Shown: positions 42,574 to 52,386 of the stretch, piece by piece
How the letters are laid out: each line of letters begins with the position of its first letter
How positions within the stretch are numbered: the first letter of the stretch is position 1
Assembly (NCBI GenBank): GCA_003531585.1
Contig: DQFX01000079.1
Location: 1-52,991, forward strand
Source: Oscillospiraceae bacterium
GTDB taxonomy: Bacteria; Bacillota; Clostridia; Oscillospirales; Ruminococcaceae
Length of the DNA: 52,991 nucleotides
Direction: 5' to 3'
Made by a program: the position numbers and the translations under genes
The notes under the pieces: model-generated
What the model saw: only the letters and a program-made list of their open reading frames with translations
Database searches by the model: none
What the model was told of the DNA's origin: nothing

Positions 42574-43614
42574 ATGAAAAACAACAGCAGACTGGGACTG
42601 TGGGTGATCATTCCCGGGTGGATACTTGCATTTGCAGCCAGAATGGCTCAGATATGCGCCGGAACCGATATGACCTCCGGCTTCCTGAAATACGACAACG
42701 GCTTCTTCATGAACGCGTGCTTCTGGGGCGCGGTTATACTCACCCTCGCCGGAGCCGCAGCCGCAGCATTCTTCGACCGCAGGAACGGCTCCGCGTACTA
42801 CCAGACCCCGGTGGAGCGCGTCACCGACAACAAGGCCGCTGTAATAGGCTTCGGACTGCTCCTCCCCGCTATGGGAGCGCTCTACGAGGGCTACAGCGAG
42901 GCGGTTATCCCGGAGGGCAGCAATATTTCGCCTTCTCCGTTCATGATGGTGGTGAACTTCGTGTTCGGAGCAATAATGCTGATAACCTCGTTCGTGATAC
43001 TCTACAAGAAGGAGTTCAAGCCCGGTCTCGGCTTCGCTATGACCGGCGGGGCGGTTTACTATACTCTGCGCGGTATCGGAGTGTTCCTTGAAAGAATGGC
43101 AGTCACAACCCGACCCGAGTACCTCATAAACTGCATGACCGACATCGTTGCGGCGGTACTCTTCATGCAGATGGCGAAGCTCCTTTCCGGCAACGAGGGC
43201 AAGCGTACCCGCGAGGTTCTCACCGTCACCGGAGCGGTCTCCGTGTCGATGATCCTCGGAAACGCGATCGCCATTATCGCGGCTTCGCTGATGGGCCCCG
43301 CCGACGTGGCTTCGCACATCGTTACTTCAAATTCCGCTGCGGAGATGCTGTTCCAGCTCAATTACGGCTACGAGGCGTACTACATGAGCTGGGCTCCGGC
43401 TTCTGAGATCTCCGTTGGCATTTTCGCCGTGGCAGCGCTCGTCGCGCTTTACATGAAGCCTTCCGACAAGCCCGCACAGCAGCCTGAAACTACCGAAAGC
43501 GAGAGCTTCGCCGAGACTCCCGGGAACATTCTCCCGGCTGAGGAGAGCGGAATTTCCGAGCCTTCTGAACCTATTCAGCAGGCTGAGTCCGACCACCTTG
43601 ACGACGAATACTGA
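42574..43614 (+). CDS. Multi-pass membrane protein, unknown function
   Basis: A 346-aa protein with about seven or eight hydrophobic helices in residues 8-300 (for example LWVIIPGWILAFAARMAQI, ACFWGAVILTLAGAAAAAFF, FMMVVNFVFGAIMLITSFVI), followed by an acidic Pro/Glu/Ser-rich cytoplasmic tail. No transporter or enzyme signature is recognised. The ATG at 42574 follows AAGGAG; a nine-residue extension is rejected. It is followed by an FG-GAP-like lipoprotein and a two-component system, with which it probably forms a unit. Confidence 0.8.
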   Translation: MKNNSRLGLWVIIPGWILAFAARMAQICAGTDMTSGFLKYDNGFFMNACFWGAVILTLAGAAAAAFFDRRNGSAYYQTPVERVTDNKAAVIGFGLLLPAMGALYEGYSEAVIPEGSNISPSPFMMVVNFVFGAIMLITSFVILYKKEFKPGLGFAMTGGAVYYTLRGIGVFLERMAVTTRPEYLINCMTDIVAAVLFMQMAKLLSGNEGKRTREVLTVTGAVSVSMILGNAIAIIAASLMGPADVASHIVTSNSAAEMLFQLNYGYEAYYMSWAPASEISVGIFAVAALVALYMKPSDKPAQQPETTESESFAETPGNILPAEESGISEPSEPIQQAESDHLDDEY

Positions 43615-43635
43615 TACAACACCTGAGAGGGAAAC

Positions 43636-44997
43636 GTGTTCAAAATAAAAAAAGCGGCGGCGTTCCTGAAAGCGGCTGCCATTCTTTCCATAGCGGCGCT
43701 GACCGGCTGTCAGGCGACGATAGAGAACCTCCTCACAGCCCCTAAGCTCACCCAGGAGCAGAGCGAGATCTATCAGGCGCTGATAAACAGCAGCGGCAGC
43801 TCGATAAAGCTGAAATATCCGCGCGGCGGCGAGTACCGCTCGGCATTCGTGCTCCAGGATATCGACTCCGACGGCACGCAGGAGGCGCTCGTGTTCTACG
43901 AGTCGCAGTCGGTGCAGTCCGGCGAGAGCGCTCTGCGCCTGAAGGTGCTGGATAATTTCAAAGGTTCCTGGGAGGCGGTGTACGACCTTGCATGCGTAGG
44001 CAGCGAGGTGGATTCCATCAGTTTTGCGAGCCTCGGCGACGACAGCACGACCGAGATACTCGTGTGCTATTCCATGCTGAACCAGTCGGAAAAGACCCTC
44101 AGCGTGCTCAATTACAGCGACGGTCTGATTTCCGAGCTTTACAGCGGCAGCTACTCCTGCATGGAGGTCATCGACCTCAACGGCGACGGTCAGCAGGAGC
44201 TTGTCTCGGTGGTTCCCGACAAGGCTACGCAGACCTCTATGGCGGTGATGTTCACAAAGCGGGAGGGTACGTTCCGGAAGCTCAGCGAGGTGCAGCTCAG
44301 CGGTATCGCGGCGGAGTACGTCAGCGTTTCAAAGGGAATGCTCGACGGGGACGTCACCGCGCTTTTCCTTGACTACGGACGCGGCGCGGGGCAGTACAGC
44401 ACCGATGTGCTCTATTGCAGGAACGGCGCCGTGTACGCTCCGCTGAACACAGTCACCAACGCGGACGGATCCCAGGGTAACATAATCTCAAGGTTCACCA
44501 ACGACTACATGACGGATATTCGCAGCATCGACATCGACGGAGACGGCGCGGTGGAGATCCCGTCAATGACGCCGCTCCCGGGCTACGAAACGCTGATGAG
44601 GCCGGAGCAGCTCTGCGCGGTGGAGTGGTACACGGTGGAGAACAACCGCTATTCCCGGAAGTACTACAGCTATTACAGCAGCAAGTACAATTTCGTGCTG
44701 CTGTTCCCGAGCCGCTGGCAGGGGGTCGTCTCAGCAGTGCTGAACACGCAGGATAACGAGATAGTGTTCATATCCTACGACCCGGAGAAGAAATTCACCG
44801 TGGACAAGACAACGGAGCTGATGAGAATACGCACTATCGCCAAGGACGACACCGAGGCGCTGGTGAACTCAAAGGACTACCGCATGATAGGCGAGAGCGA
44901 CGAGAGCATAATCTGCATAAAGGAAACCACAGGCTATCTCACCGGAAAGCTCGCGCTGACCGAAAGCGAGCTTCAAAACAGCCTGATAGTCCTGTGA
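43636..44997 (+). CDS. Lipoprotein with FG-GAP/VCBS-like repeats
   Basis: A 453-aa lipoprotein (lipobox LTGC, Cys25). Three calcium-loop-like motifs DIDSDGTQEALV, DLNGDGQQELVS and DIDGDGAVEIPS recur along the chain, as in integrin-like FG-GAP/VCBS propellers. The C-terminal 150 residues (from about 300) are a separate alpha/beta part. It starts at a GTG behind GAGAGGGAA. It lies between a membrane protein and a response regulator, which suggests an outer sensor for the kinase downstream; this is inference from context. Confidence 0.8.
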   Translation: MFKIKKAAAFLKAAAILSIAALTGCQATIENLLTAPKLTQEQSEIYQALINSSGSSIKLKYPRGGEYRSAFVLQDIDSDGTQEALVFYESQSVQSGESALRLKVLDNFKGSWEAVYDLACVGSEVDSISFASLGDDSTTEILVCYSMLNQSEKTLSVLNYSDGLISELYSGSYSCMEVIDLNGDGQQELVSVVPDKATQTSMAVMFTKREGTFRKLSEVQLSGIAAEYVSVSKGMLDGDVTALFLDYGRGAGQYSTDVLYCRNGAVYAPLNTVTNADGSQGNIISRFTNDYMTDIRSIDIDGDGAVEIPSMTPLPGYETLMRPEQLCAVEWYTVENNRYSRKYYSYYSSKYNFVLLFPSRWQGVVSAVLNTQDNEIVFISYDPEKKFTVDKTTELMRIRTIAKDDTEALVNSKDYRMIGESDESIICIKETTGYLTGKLALTESELQNSLIVL

Positions 44998-45019
44998 CCT
45001 TGACTGAGAAAGGGAGATC

Positions 45020-45715
45020 ATGAAAAGGATACTGGTATGCGAGGACGAGGACGCTATCCGCGACTTCGTTGTGATAAATCTTGTAAGATCGGGCTACGAC
45101 GTGGTGGACGTTTCATGCGGCGAAGACGCGGTGAAGGTCTACACCGAGCAGAACGGAAATTTTGACGTCGCCCTGCTGGATATCATGATGCCGGGCATGG
45201 ACGGATTCGCGCTGTGCCGCTGGATACGCGAGCAGAGCAGCGAGATCGGCATAATCATGCTCTCCGCGAAGAGCCAGGAGATGGACAAGGTTAACTGCCT
45301 GATGATAGGCGCGGACGACTACGTTACAAAGCCGTTCTCGCCGTCCGAGCTGGTCGCCAGGGTGGACGCCATCTACCGCCGCGTTAACGTCACTCAGGCG
45401 AGGCAGGACACGGTGAAGAACATCATCTCCGGGCCGTTCACACTGGATTACCAGAGCCGCACGGTGCAGAAAAACGGCGAGCCGATAGAGCTGACGCAGG
45501 TGGAGTACCACATCATGGAGTACCTGCTGAAGAACCGCGGCACGGCGCTTGACCGCAAGACTATCCTCCACCACATATGGGGCGAGGCGTACTACGGCGA
45601 CGATAAGGTCGTTGACGTGAACATACGCCGCCTGCGCATGAAGATAGAGGACGACCCCTCCGACCCGCAGTACATACAGACCATCTGGGGCTTTGGCTAT
45701 AAATGGAACGGGTGA
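45020..45715 (+). CDS. OmpR/PhoB-family response regulator
   Basis: A 231-aa DNA-binding regulator. The receiver has the acidic pocket CEDED (7-11), phospho-acceptor Asp54 (LLDIMMPGMDG) and the Lys in TKPFSPSEL. The winged helix ends VVDVNIRRLRMKIEDDPSDPQYIQTIWGFGYKW. It overlaps the kinase gene by 13 bases. Targets are unknown. Confidence 0.94.
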   Translation: MKRILVCEDEDAIRDFVVINLVRSGYDVVDVSCGEDAVKVYTEQNGNFDVALLDIMMPGMDGFALCRWIREQSSEIGIIMLSAKSQEMDKVNCLMIGADDYVTKPFSPSELVARVDAIYRRVNVTQARQDTVKNIISGPFTLDYQSRTVQKNGEPIELTQVEYHIMEYLLKNRGTALDRKTILHHIWGEAYYGDDKVVDVNIRRLRMKIEDDPSDPQYIQTIWGFGYKWNG

Positions 45716-47163
45716 CGGGCGGCAGGAAGGCGCACTTCGGTCTGCGCAGCTCCATCGCCGGAAGGTGGATGTTCAACACGCTGAGCGTGGTCGGGGTTCT
45801 GCTGATCATCGCGAATGTGTGTATTTATTACTTCACGCGGCAGTACTACTACGGCTCGGCGGAGACCTACCTCGTTTCCGAGGCGAACGCCACGGCGACG
45901 GTACTGACGCGTCTGTACGAGGACATGGCGGTAAACTACTCCACCGAGGTCAGGGAGCTTATCGAGGGCTTCGACAAGAAGGACAAGATGGAAATGATGT
46001 CCATTAACAAGAACGGCGAGGTCACGCTCAGCAGCAGCGGATTCTCACCGGACGAGAGCTACAACATGCCCGACTACGAAGCCGCGCTGAAGTCCGAGGA
46101 CGGCGTGGGAGTTTTCCACGGTTACGAGACCGGCGAGAACATCATCGCCGTGACGGTAATGATAGCCCAGCCGAGCAGCAGCTACAGCGCACTGCGGTAC
46201 GTGTCCTCGATGAAGCTCATCGACAACCAGCTTTCCGGAATAATGCTCACGGCGCTGCTGATAAGCGCGGGAGTTATCCTGGTGGTAGTGTTCAGCGGAA
46301 TGTACTTTGTAAAGTCGATATGCGTGCCGCTCATGCAGATAAGCGTGACCGCGAAGAAGCTCGCTAAGGGCGATTTCTCCGAGCGTATCGCAATACGCAA
46401 CAATGATGAGATAGGCGAGCTTTCCCGGGTGTTCAACGACATGGCGGACGAGCTGGAGAACTCTGAGGCGATAAAGAACGATTTCATATCGTCGGTATCC
46501 CACGAGCTGCGGACTCCGCTCACCGCAATAAAGGGCTGGAGCGAGACCCTGGAAGCCGGCTACGACGAGGAGACCTACCGCAAGGGCATGAAGGTCATAA
46601 CCCATGAGACCGGGCGTCTTGAGGGCATGGTCGAGGAGCTTCTCGACTTCTCGCGCATACAGAATGGCAGATTCACGCTGCAAATGGCAAATACCGACAT
46701 CATAGCCGAGCTTGACGACGCGCTGCTGATCTACACCGACAAGGCGCGCAAGGAAAAAAAGACCATACACTATTCTGAGCCGGAGTCGCTGTGCGTTGTA
46801 TACGGCGACAAGAACCGCCTCAGGCAGGTATTCATAAATGTAATAGACAACGCGATGAAGTACACCGACCCGGGAGGAAGCGTGGATATTTCGGTGGAAA
46901 AGAACGACGATACGCTGTCGATAATCGTCGCGGATACCGGTATCGGGATCTCGGCGGCCGACCTCCCGAAGGTCAAGGCAAAGTTCTACAAGGCGAACAG
47001 CACACGCCGCGGAAGCGGAATAGGGCTTGCAGTCGCGGACGAGATAATCTCGATGCACGGCGGAACGCTGGATATAGACAGCGTTCTTGGCAAGGGAACA
47101 ACGGTAACGATAACCCTGCCGCTCAAGCAGATGAACGAAAGGAGCGACCCTGATGGGCAGTAA
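45703..47163 (+). CDS. Membrane sensor histidine kinase with HAMP domain
   Basis: A 486-aa kinase cognate to the preceding regulator. TM1 is at about 27-45, an outer sensing domain at 46-175, TM2 at about 179-203, HAMP at about 204-255, HisKA with His267 (FISSVSHELRTPL) and HATPase_c with NVIDNAMKYT, ADTGIGIS and GSGIGLAVADEI. It overlaps the regulator upstream and the DUF1385 gene downstream. The layout is that of a cell-envelope or small-molecule sensor; the signal is unknown. Confidence 0.93.
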   Translation: MERVTGGRKAHFGLRSSIAGRWMFNTLSVVGVLLIIANVCIYYFTRQYYYGSAETYLVSEANATATVLTRLYEDMAVNYSTEVRELIEGFDKKDKMEMMSINKNGEVTLSSSGFSPDESYNMPDYEAALKSEDGVGVFHGYETGENIIAVTVMIAQPSSSYSALRYVSSMKLIDNQLSGIMLTALLISAGVILVVVFSGMYFVKSICVPLMQISVTAKKLAKGDFSERIAIRNNDEIGELSRVFNDMADELENSEAIKNDFISSVSHELRTPLTAIKGWSETLEAGYDEETYRKGMKVITHETGRLEGMVEELLDFSRIQNGRFTLQMANTDIIAELDDALLIYTDKARKEKKTIHYSEPESLCVVYGDKNRLRQVFINVIDNAMKYTDPGGSVDISVEKNDDTLSIIVADTGIGISAADLPKVKAKFYKANSTRRGSGIGLAVADEIISMHGGTLDIDSVLGKGTTVTITLPLKQMNERSDPDGQ

Positions 47164-48223
47164 AAACAAGGATACTACAAAAAAGGCCTCGATAGGAGGT
47201 CAGGCGCTGATCGAGGGTATAATGATGAAGGGCGTCTCGAAGGGCGCTATGGCGGTCCGGCTTCCGGATGGCTCCATTGATGTGGAGGACTGGGACATCA
47301 AGCCTAAAAAATGGTACAATAAATGCCCGGTCATTCGCGGAAGCATAAATTTCGTGCAGCAGCTCCGGGAGGGGTATAGCTGCCTGATGAAGTCCGCCGA
47401 CAAGAGCGGCATGATGGATGACGACAGCGAAGAGGAGCAGTCCAAGTTTGAGAAGTGGCTGGACGATAAGTTCGGCGACAAGCTCACCGGCGCGATAATG
47501 GCGATCGCTATGGTTATCGGTATTGCACTGGCGGTGTTCCTGTTCCTGCTGCTGCCGAGCTATATTTTTACCGGCATCGAGGCTCTGCTCCCAACGGAGC
47601 CGATGAACGCGCTTTCCGGACTGCTCCCCGGGCTTCCCGAGGGCAGCTATGTAATGGTGAAGTCGGTGGATATTTCCGGCTGGAGAACCGTGTTCGAGGG
47701 TGTTATGAAAATCGTGATTTTCGTGGCGTACATGTGGGTGACTTCCCTCACGAAGGATATGCACAGAATGTACCGCTACCACGGCGCCGAGCACAAGACC
47801 ATCGCCTGCTATGAGGCGGGGAAGCCGCTCACCGTCGAGAATATCCGCCCCATGACGAGATTCCACCCGCGCTGCGGAACCAGCTTTATTATAATCACGC
47901 TGCTTGTCAGCATACTGGTCTACAGCGTGGTTCCGATAACTCCGGAGCTTTTCAAGGATCTGCTTAACACCAGCAGCGACACCGTAGCAATCATGCTGCG
48001 CACCGTCTGCAAGCTGCTGCTGCTTCCGATAGTGGTGGGGTTCGCGTATGAGCTGATAAAGCTCGCGGGGCGCTGCGACAACATCGTAACGCGCATATTC
48101 TCCGCGCCGGGTCTGTGGATGCAGCGCATAACCACCAAGGAGCCGGACGATTCCATGATCGAAGTGGCAATCGCGGCGGTAACTCCCTGCCTGCCCAAGG
48201 AAGGCGAGGACGATAACTGGTGA
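47153..48223 (+). CDS. DUF1385 (YqhQ-like) membrane protein
   Basis: A 356-aa protein of the DUF1385/YqhQ family, found next to prmC in many Firmicutes, with no established function. Visible are the N-terminal GGQALIEGIMMKG, two hydrophobic segments (about 108-132 and 175-198), the conserved core MHRMYRYHGAEHKTIACYEAG and HPRCGTSFIII, a third hydrophobic block and the end AAVTPCLP. The His and Cys pattern suggests a metal site. It overlaps the kinase gene by 11 bases and prmC by four. Confidence 0.9.
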   Translation: MGSKNKDTTKKASIGGQALIEGIMMKGVSKGAMAVRLPDGSIDVEDWDIKPKKWYNKCPVIRGSINFVQQLREGYSCLMKSADKSGMMDDDSEEEQSKFEKWLDDKFGDKLTGAIMAIAMVIGIALAVFLFLLLPSYIFTGIEALLPTEPMNALSGLLPGLPEGSYVMVKSVDISGWRTVFEGVMKIVIFVAYMWVTSLTKDMHRMYRYHGAEHKTIACYEAGKPLTVENIRPMTRFHPRCGTSFIIITLLVSILVYSVVPITPELFKDLLNTSSDTVAIMLRTVCKLLLLPIVVGFAYELIKLAGRCDNIVTRIFSAPGLWMQRITTKEPDDSMIEVAIAAVTPCLPKEGEDDNW

Positions 48224-49095
48224 GCGGAATAAACGGCACTGGCGGCGTGAAGGTAGGCGAACTCCTGCGGGAGTGCGTGAAAGCCCTCGAGGCGGCAGGA
48301 AACGACAACCCGCGTTTCGAAGCGGAGCAGCTCGTGATGAAGTTCTGTGGAGTCAAACGTAGCGACATTCTTATGTTTCCGGGGCTTGAAGCAACTGCGG
48401 AGCAGGAGGCGGAAGTACGCGGCGCCGTACAGCGAAGGAATTCCGGAGAGCCGCTGCAATATATCCTGGGCGAGTGGGAGTTCTACGGACTGCCGTTTTA
48501 CGTCGGCGAGGGAGTTCTCATTCCGCGGCAGGATACTGAAACGCTCGTGGAGACTGCGGTGCGGTTCCTGCGGGAACGCCCGGGAGTCTCCGGAGCAGCC
48601 GACCTGTGCGCAGGAAGCGGGTGCGTCGGCATAACACTGGCGAAGCTCACCGGAATTCCGATGAAGCTGCTTGAATTATCGGAGCAGGCGCTGGGATACC
48701 TCCGCAGGAACATCGCGCTCAACGGCGCCGAGGAGCTGTGCGAGGCGATGCACGCCGATGTCCTGTCGGACGATACCGCGGCAGGAATGCCGCAGTTAGA
48801 TCTGATCGTCACGAATCCGCCGTACCTCACGGCGCAGGATATGCGGGAGCTCCAGCCGGAGGTCACGCACGAGCCGGAAACGGCGCTGTTCGGCGGGGAT
48901 GACGGTCTGGACTACTATCGCAGAATGGTTCCGCTGTGGGGCGCGAAGCTGAATCCCGGCGGAATGCTGGCGGCGGAGATAGGAATGGGTCAGCACGGCG
49001 ACGTAACGCGCATTTTTGAGGAAAACGGTCTGCGCGCAGGGTTCGAAAAGGATCTGTGCGGCGTTATAAGAGTAATTTATGGAATAAAACAATAA
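48220..49095 (+). CDS. prmC: Peptide chain release factor N5-glutamine methyltransferase
   Basis: Methylates the Gln of the GGQ motif in release factors 1 and 2, using S-adenosylmethionine, to keep translation termination efficient. The 291-aa protein has an N-terminal helical RF-binding domain (about 1-85), motif I (ADLCAGSGCVGI) and the catalytic NPPY (LIVTNPPYLT). The GTG start overlaps the stop of the preceding gene (GTGA), a sign of coupling. Confidence 0.95.
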   Translation: MSGINGTGGVKVGELLRECVKALEAAGNDNPRFEAEQLVMKFCGVKRSDILMFPGLEATAEQEAEVRGAVQRRNSGEPLQYILGEWEFYGLPFYVGEGVLIPRQDTETLVETAVRFLRERPGVSGAADLCAGSGCVGITLAKLTGIPMKLLELSEQALGYLRRNIALNGAEELCEAMHADVLSDDTAAGMPQLDLIVTNPPYLTAQDMRELQPEVTHEPETALFGGDDGLDYYRRMVPLWGAKLNPGGMLAAEIGMGQHGDVTRIFEENGLRAGFEKDLCGVIRVIYGIKQ

Positions 49096-49110
49096 ACGGA
49101 GGAACACACA

Positions 49111-50307
49111 ATGGCAGAGAAGAAAAAGGCAGCGCCCCCCAAGCCGGTGGTACGCATAGTAGACCCGGCGGAGCGTGAAAAGGTACTGAAAACTGCGATG
49201 GCGCAGCTTGAGAAGAAGTTCGGCGAGGGCACGGTAATGTTCATGGGCGAGAACCGCCGCATGGATATTGAGAGCATCTCCACCGGTTCGCTCATGCTCG
49301 ACCTGGCGCTTGGCATAGGCGGTCTCCCGAGGGGACGTATCATTGAGATATACGGTACCGAGTCCTCCGGTAAGACCACAATTTCGCTCCAGGCGGTGGC
49401 GGAGGCTCAGAAGGCGGGCGGCATGGCGGCGTTTATCGACGTTGAGCATGCGCTCGACCCAGTTTACGCAAGAAAGCTCGGCGTTGATATCGACAACCTG
49501 CTGGTTTCCCAGCCGGACACCGGCGAGCAGGCTCTGGAGATAATCGAGACTCTGGTGCGCTCCGGCGCTATCGACATCATCGTCCTCGACTCGGTTGCGG
49601 CTATGACCACCAAGGCGGAGATAGACGGCGACATGGGCGACGCTCACGTAGGCGTACAGGCGAGACTGATGTCCCAGGCGATGAGAAAGCTCACCGCTGT
49701 AATCAGCAACACCAACACCGTTGCAATATTCATCAACCAGATACGCGAGAAGATCGGCGTAATGTACGGCAACCCCGAGACCACTCCAGGCGGACGCGCG
49801 CTGAAGTTCTACTCCTCCGTGCGTATCGAGGTGCGCCGCGGCGAGCCTATCAAGGACGGCGGCGAGATAATCGGCAACCGCACCAAGTGCAAGGTCGTAA
49901 AGAACAAGGTTGCGCCTCCCTTCAAGACTGCGGAGTTCGATATACTGTACGGTCAGGGCGTTTCCAAGATGGGCGAGATTGTCGATACCGCAGTTGATTT
50001 CGACATCATTAAGAAGAGCGGAAGCTGGTTCAGCTACAACGATATGAAGATAGGCCAGGGTCGTGAAAAGGTGCTGGATTATCTCAAGAATAACCCTGAT
50101 ATCTGCAACGAGATCGAAAAGAAGATACGCGACGAGGTCGCGAAGAACTCCTCGCTGCTTGACAGCCACGACGACGAGGACGAAGCCGGGCGCATAGAGG
50201 CAGAGGGCGCAGACAGCGCTGATACCTCCGAAAAGCCCGCAAAGAAGCCCTCCGCAGAAAGCGACGAGGACGATTACGCAGAGTTCTCCCCAGAGGACAT
50301 CGAATAA
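49111..50307 (+). CDS. recA: Recombinase RecA
   Basis: ATP-dependent strand-exchange protein for homologous recombination and the SOS response, 398 aa. Walker A is GTESSGKTT (82-90) with Thr where most RecA proteins have Pro. Other landmarks are DVEHALDPVYARKLGVD, VLDSVAAM, the L2 loop FINQIREKIGVMYGNPETTPGGRALKFY and a long acidic tail (about 350-398) that usually tempers DNA binding. The N-terminus carries about 15 extra Lys/Ala/Pro-rich residues. It starts behind GGAGGAA and is followed by recX after three bases. No clear LexA box was found; transcription likely comes from upstream. Confidence 0.97.
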   Translation: MAEKKKAAPPKPVVRIVDPAEREKVLKTAMAQLEKKFGEGTVMFMGENRRMDIESISTGSLMLDLALGIGGLPRGRIIEIYGTESSGKTTISLQAVAEAQKAGGMAAFIDVEHALDPVYARKLGVDIDNLLVSQPDTGEQALEIIETLVRSGAIDIIVLDSVAAMTTKAEIDGDMGDAHVGVQARLMSQAMRKLTAVISNTNTVAIFINQIREKIGVMYGNPETTPGGRALKFYSSVRIEVRRGEPIKDGGEIIGNRTKCKVVKNKVAPPFKTAEFDILYGQGVSKMGEIVDTAVDFDIIKKSGSWFSYNDMKIGQGREKVLDYLKNNPDICNEIEKKIRDEVAKNSSLLDSHDDEDEAGRIEAEGADSADTSEKPAKKPSAESDEDDYAEFSPEDIE

Positions 50308-50310
50308 GCT

Positions 50311-50994
50311 ATGAAGCGGCTTTCTGACTGGTGTGGGGATAATTTCTCCGGCGGCAGGATAACGGAGCTTTCGGTGTACAAGGGCGACACCTACAAGCTG
50401 GAGCTTGAGGGCGGTCAGACCTTTTTCATCAACTGCGCCATCGTTGCGGATTACGACCTGCACGAGGGCGGCGAGATGGACGCGGAGCTGCTGGAAAAGC
50501 TCCAGCACGCGGACAAGATGCGCAAGGCGAAGAAACGCGCGCTCTACCTGCTTGGGAGCCGCATGTACAGCTATAATGAGCTGTACAAGAAGCTGCTTCC
50601 GACCTACGGCGAGGAAGCTTCACGGGCGGCGGCTGACGCCATGCAGGAGTACGGCTACATCGACGATGCGGACTACGCCGGGAAGCTCGCCGAAAAGCTG
50701 ATACACGGGAAGCACTACGGCATGAGCAAGACCCGGTGGGAGATGCAGTCCCGGGGGCTTGACAAGAACCTTATCGAGGATATCCTCGCGGAATACACCG
50801 ACGATGAGATCGACGAGGAGATAATGCGGCTGCTCCGGACAAAATACGCCGAGAAGCTGTCAGACCCGGACGACCGCCGCAGGACTGTCGCGGCTCTTGC
50901 CCGGAGGGGATATTCCTACGGAGCGGTGAAGCGCTGCATAGAAGCCGCGCTCGCCGATGAAGAGGATTTCGACCCCGATGAATTTGAAGAATAA
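50311..50994 (+). CDS. recX: RecA regulator RecX
   Basis: Small helical protein that binds the RecA filament and limits its activity. The 227-aa product has three-helix RecX repeats, seen as YLLGSRMYSYNELYKKLLP, YGYIDDADYAGKLAEKLI, GMSKTRWEMQSRGLDKNLIEDIL and RRTVAALARRGYSYGAVKRCI. An N-terminal strand-rich part of about 60 residues precedes them, as in Gram-positive RecX. It begins three bases after recA. Confidence 0.92.
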   Translation: MKRLSDWCGDNFSGGRITELSVYKGDTYKLELEGGQTFFINCAIVADYDLHEGGEMDAELLEKLQHADKMRKAKKRALYLLGSRMYSYNELYKKLLPTYGEEASRAAADAMQEYGYIDDADYAGKLAEKLIHGKHYGMSKTRWEMQSRGLDKNLIEDILAEYTDDEIDEEIMRLLRTKYAEKLSDPDDRRRTVAALARRGYSYGAVKRCIEAALADEEDFDPDEFEE

Positions 50995-51009
50995 ACCAGG
51001 AGATAATAT

Positions 51010-52386
51010 ATGAGTAAAACAACAAAGGTAGCCATAGTGTCGCTTGGCTGCTCCAAAAATCAGGTGGACGCCGAGCAGATGATGGCGAAGATAGCCGACC
51101 GCGGATACGCATTCGTTGCGGAGCCGGGCATGGCTGACATAGTTCTCGTCAACACCTGCGGATTTATTCAGTCCGCAAAGGAAGAGGCGATAGGCTGGAT
51201 AATGGAGCTTATCGACCTCAAGAACGAGGGCAGGATCAAGCGCATAGTCGTTACCGGCTGTCTCAGTGAGCGCTACCGCGACCAGTTCGCCGAGGAATTC
51301 CCGGAGATAGACGCGGTGGTAGGTATCGCGGAGTACGGAAAGATAGCGGATATCATCGACGGCCTGGCTGATTTCGAGAAGCCCTCTCACGAAGAAGGCA
51401 CTCCCGCGGTATGTTACTTCGGCAGGAAGGAGAGCCACAGCATGGAGGGCAAGCGTATCATTTCCACGCTTCCGCACTATGCGTACCTCCGTATCGCGGA
51501 CGGCTGCGACAACTGCTGCACCTACTGCGCTATCCCGAAGATACGCGGACGCTTCCGCAGCCGCAGGATGGAGGACATCGTGGAGGAGACGAAGCTTCTC
51601 GCGAAGGACGGCGTGAAGGAGATAGTAATAATCGCCCAGGACGTCACTAGATATGGACTTGACCTGTACAATAAGCTGGCTCTGCCGGAGCTTCTGGACA
51701 AGCTCTGCGAGATCGAGGGGCTGAAGTGGATACGCCTGCTGTACTGCTATCCCGAGAGAGTCACCGACGAGCTCATCGACTGCATAAAGCGCCAGGACAA
51801 GATAGTGAAGTACCTTGATATCCCCATGCAGCACTGCAGCGACGAGATACTCAAGCGCATGAACCGCAAGACCACCGGCGCGGAACTTCGCGCGCTTGTC
51901 GCAAAGCTGCGCCGCGAGATCCCGGGTATTACGCTGAGAACCACGTTTATTACCGGCTTCCCGGGCGAGACCGAGGAGCAGTTCAACGAGCTGGGCGAAT
52001 TCGCCGAGGAGATGAGATTCGAGCGCATGGGCTGCTTCGCTTACTCCGAGGAGGAGGGAACTCCGGCGGCTTCCTTCCCCGACATGGTTGACGAGGAAGT
52101 CCGCGAGCACCGCAAGGAGATAATCGAGGAGCAGCAGGACACCCGCGTTGCCGAAATGTACGAGTCAATGATAGGCAGCACCGACGAGGTGGTGGTCGAG
52201 GGCTACGACAAGTACCTTGCCGAGGGCGGTCTGTACTTCGGCAGAAGCGAGATGTACGCTCCCGAAATCGACGGAATGATCTATTTCAGCGTTCCGAAGG
52301 GCGCTGAAAAGCCGCACATCGGCGACTTCGTGAAGGTACGCTTCGATGACGTTATCGACAACAATCTGTTGGGAGAAATGGTATGA
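51010..52386 (+). CDS. rimO: Ribosomal protein S12 methylthiotransferase RimO
   Basis: Radical-SAM enzyme that adds a methylthio group to an Asp of ribosomal protein S12. The 458-aa protein has the N-terminal UPF0004 domain (LGCSKNQVDAEQM, NTCGFIQSAKEEAI, TGCLSERY) with three cluster-binding Cys, the radical-SAM motif GCDNCCTYCAIPKIRG, and a C-terminal TRAM domain (about 390-458). CSKNQVDAE and the IPKIRG pattern favour RimO over MiaB. It starts behind AGGAG and its stop overlaps the pgsA start (ATGA). Confidence 0.95.
   Translation: MSKTTKVAIVSLGCSKNQVDAEQMMAKIADRGYAFVAEPGMADIVLVNTCGFIQSAKEEAIGWIMELIDLKNEGRIKRIVVTGCLSERYRDQFAEEFPEIDAVVGIAEYGKIADIIDGLADFEKPSHEEGTPAVCYFGRKESHSMEGKRIISTLPHYAYLRIADGCDNCCTYCAIPKIRGRFRSRRMEDIVEETKLLAKDGVKEIVIIAQDVTRYGLDLYNKLALPELLDKLCEIEGLKWIRLLYCYPERVTDELIDCIKRQDKIVKYLDIPMQHCSDEILKRMNRKTTGAELRALVAKLRREIPGITLRTTFITGFPGETEEQFNELGEFAEEMRFERMGCFAYSEEEGTPAASFPDMVDEEVREHRKEIIEEQQDTRVAEMYESMIGSTDEVVVEGYDKYLAEGGLYFGRSEMYAPEIDGMIYFSVPKGAEKPHIGDFVKVRFDDVIDNNLLGEMV

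Noticed and set aside
48796..50508. 570-aa minus-strand reading frame opposite prmC and recA
   Set aside because: It lies antisense to well-recognised genes and arises from GC-rich third codon positions; it has no ribosome site or known motif.
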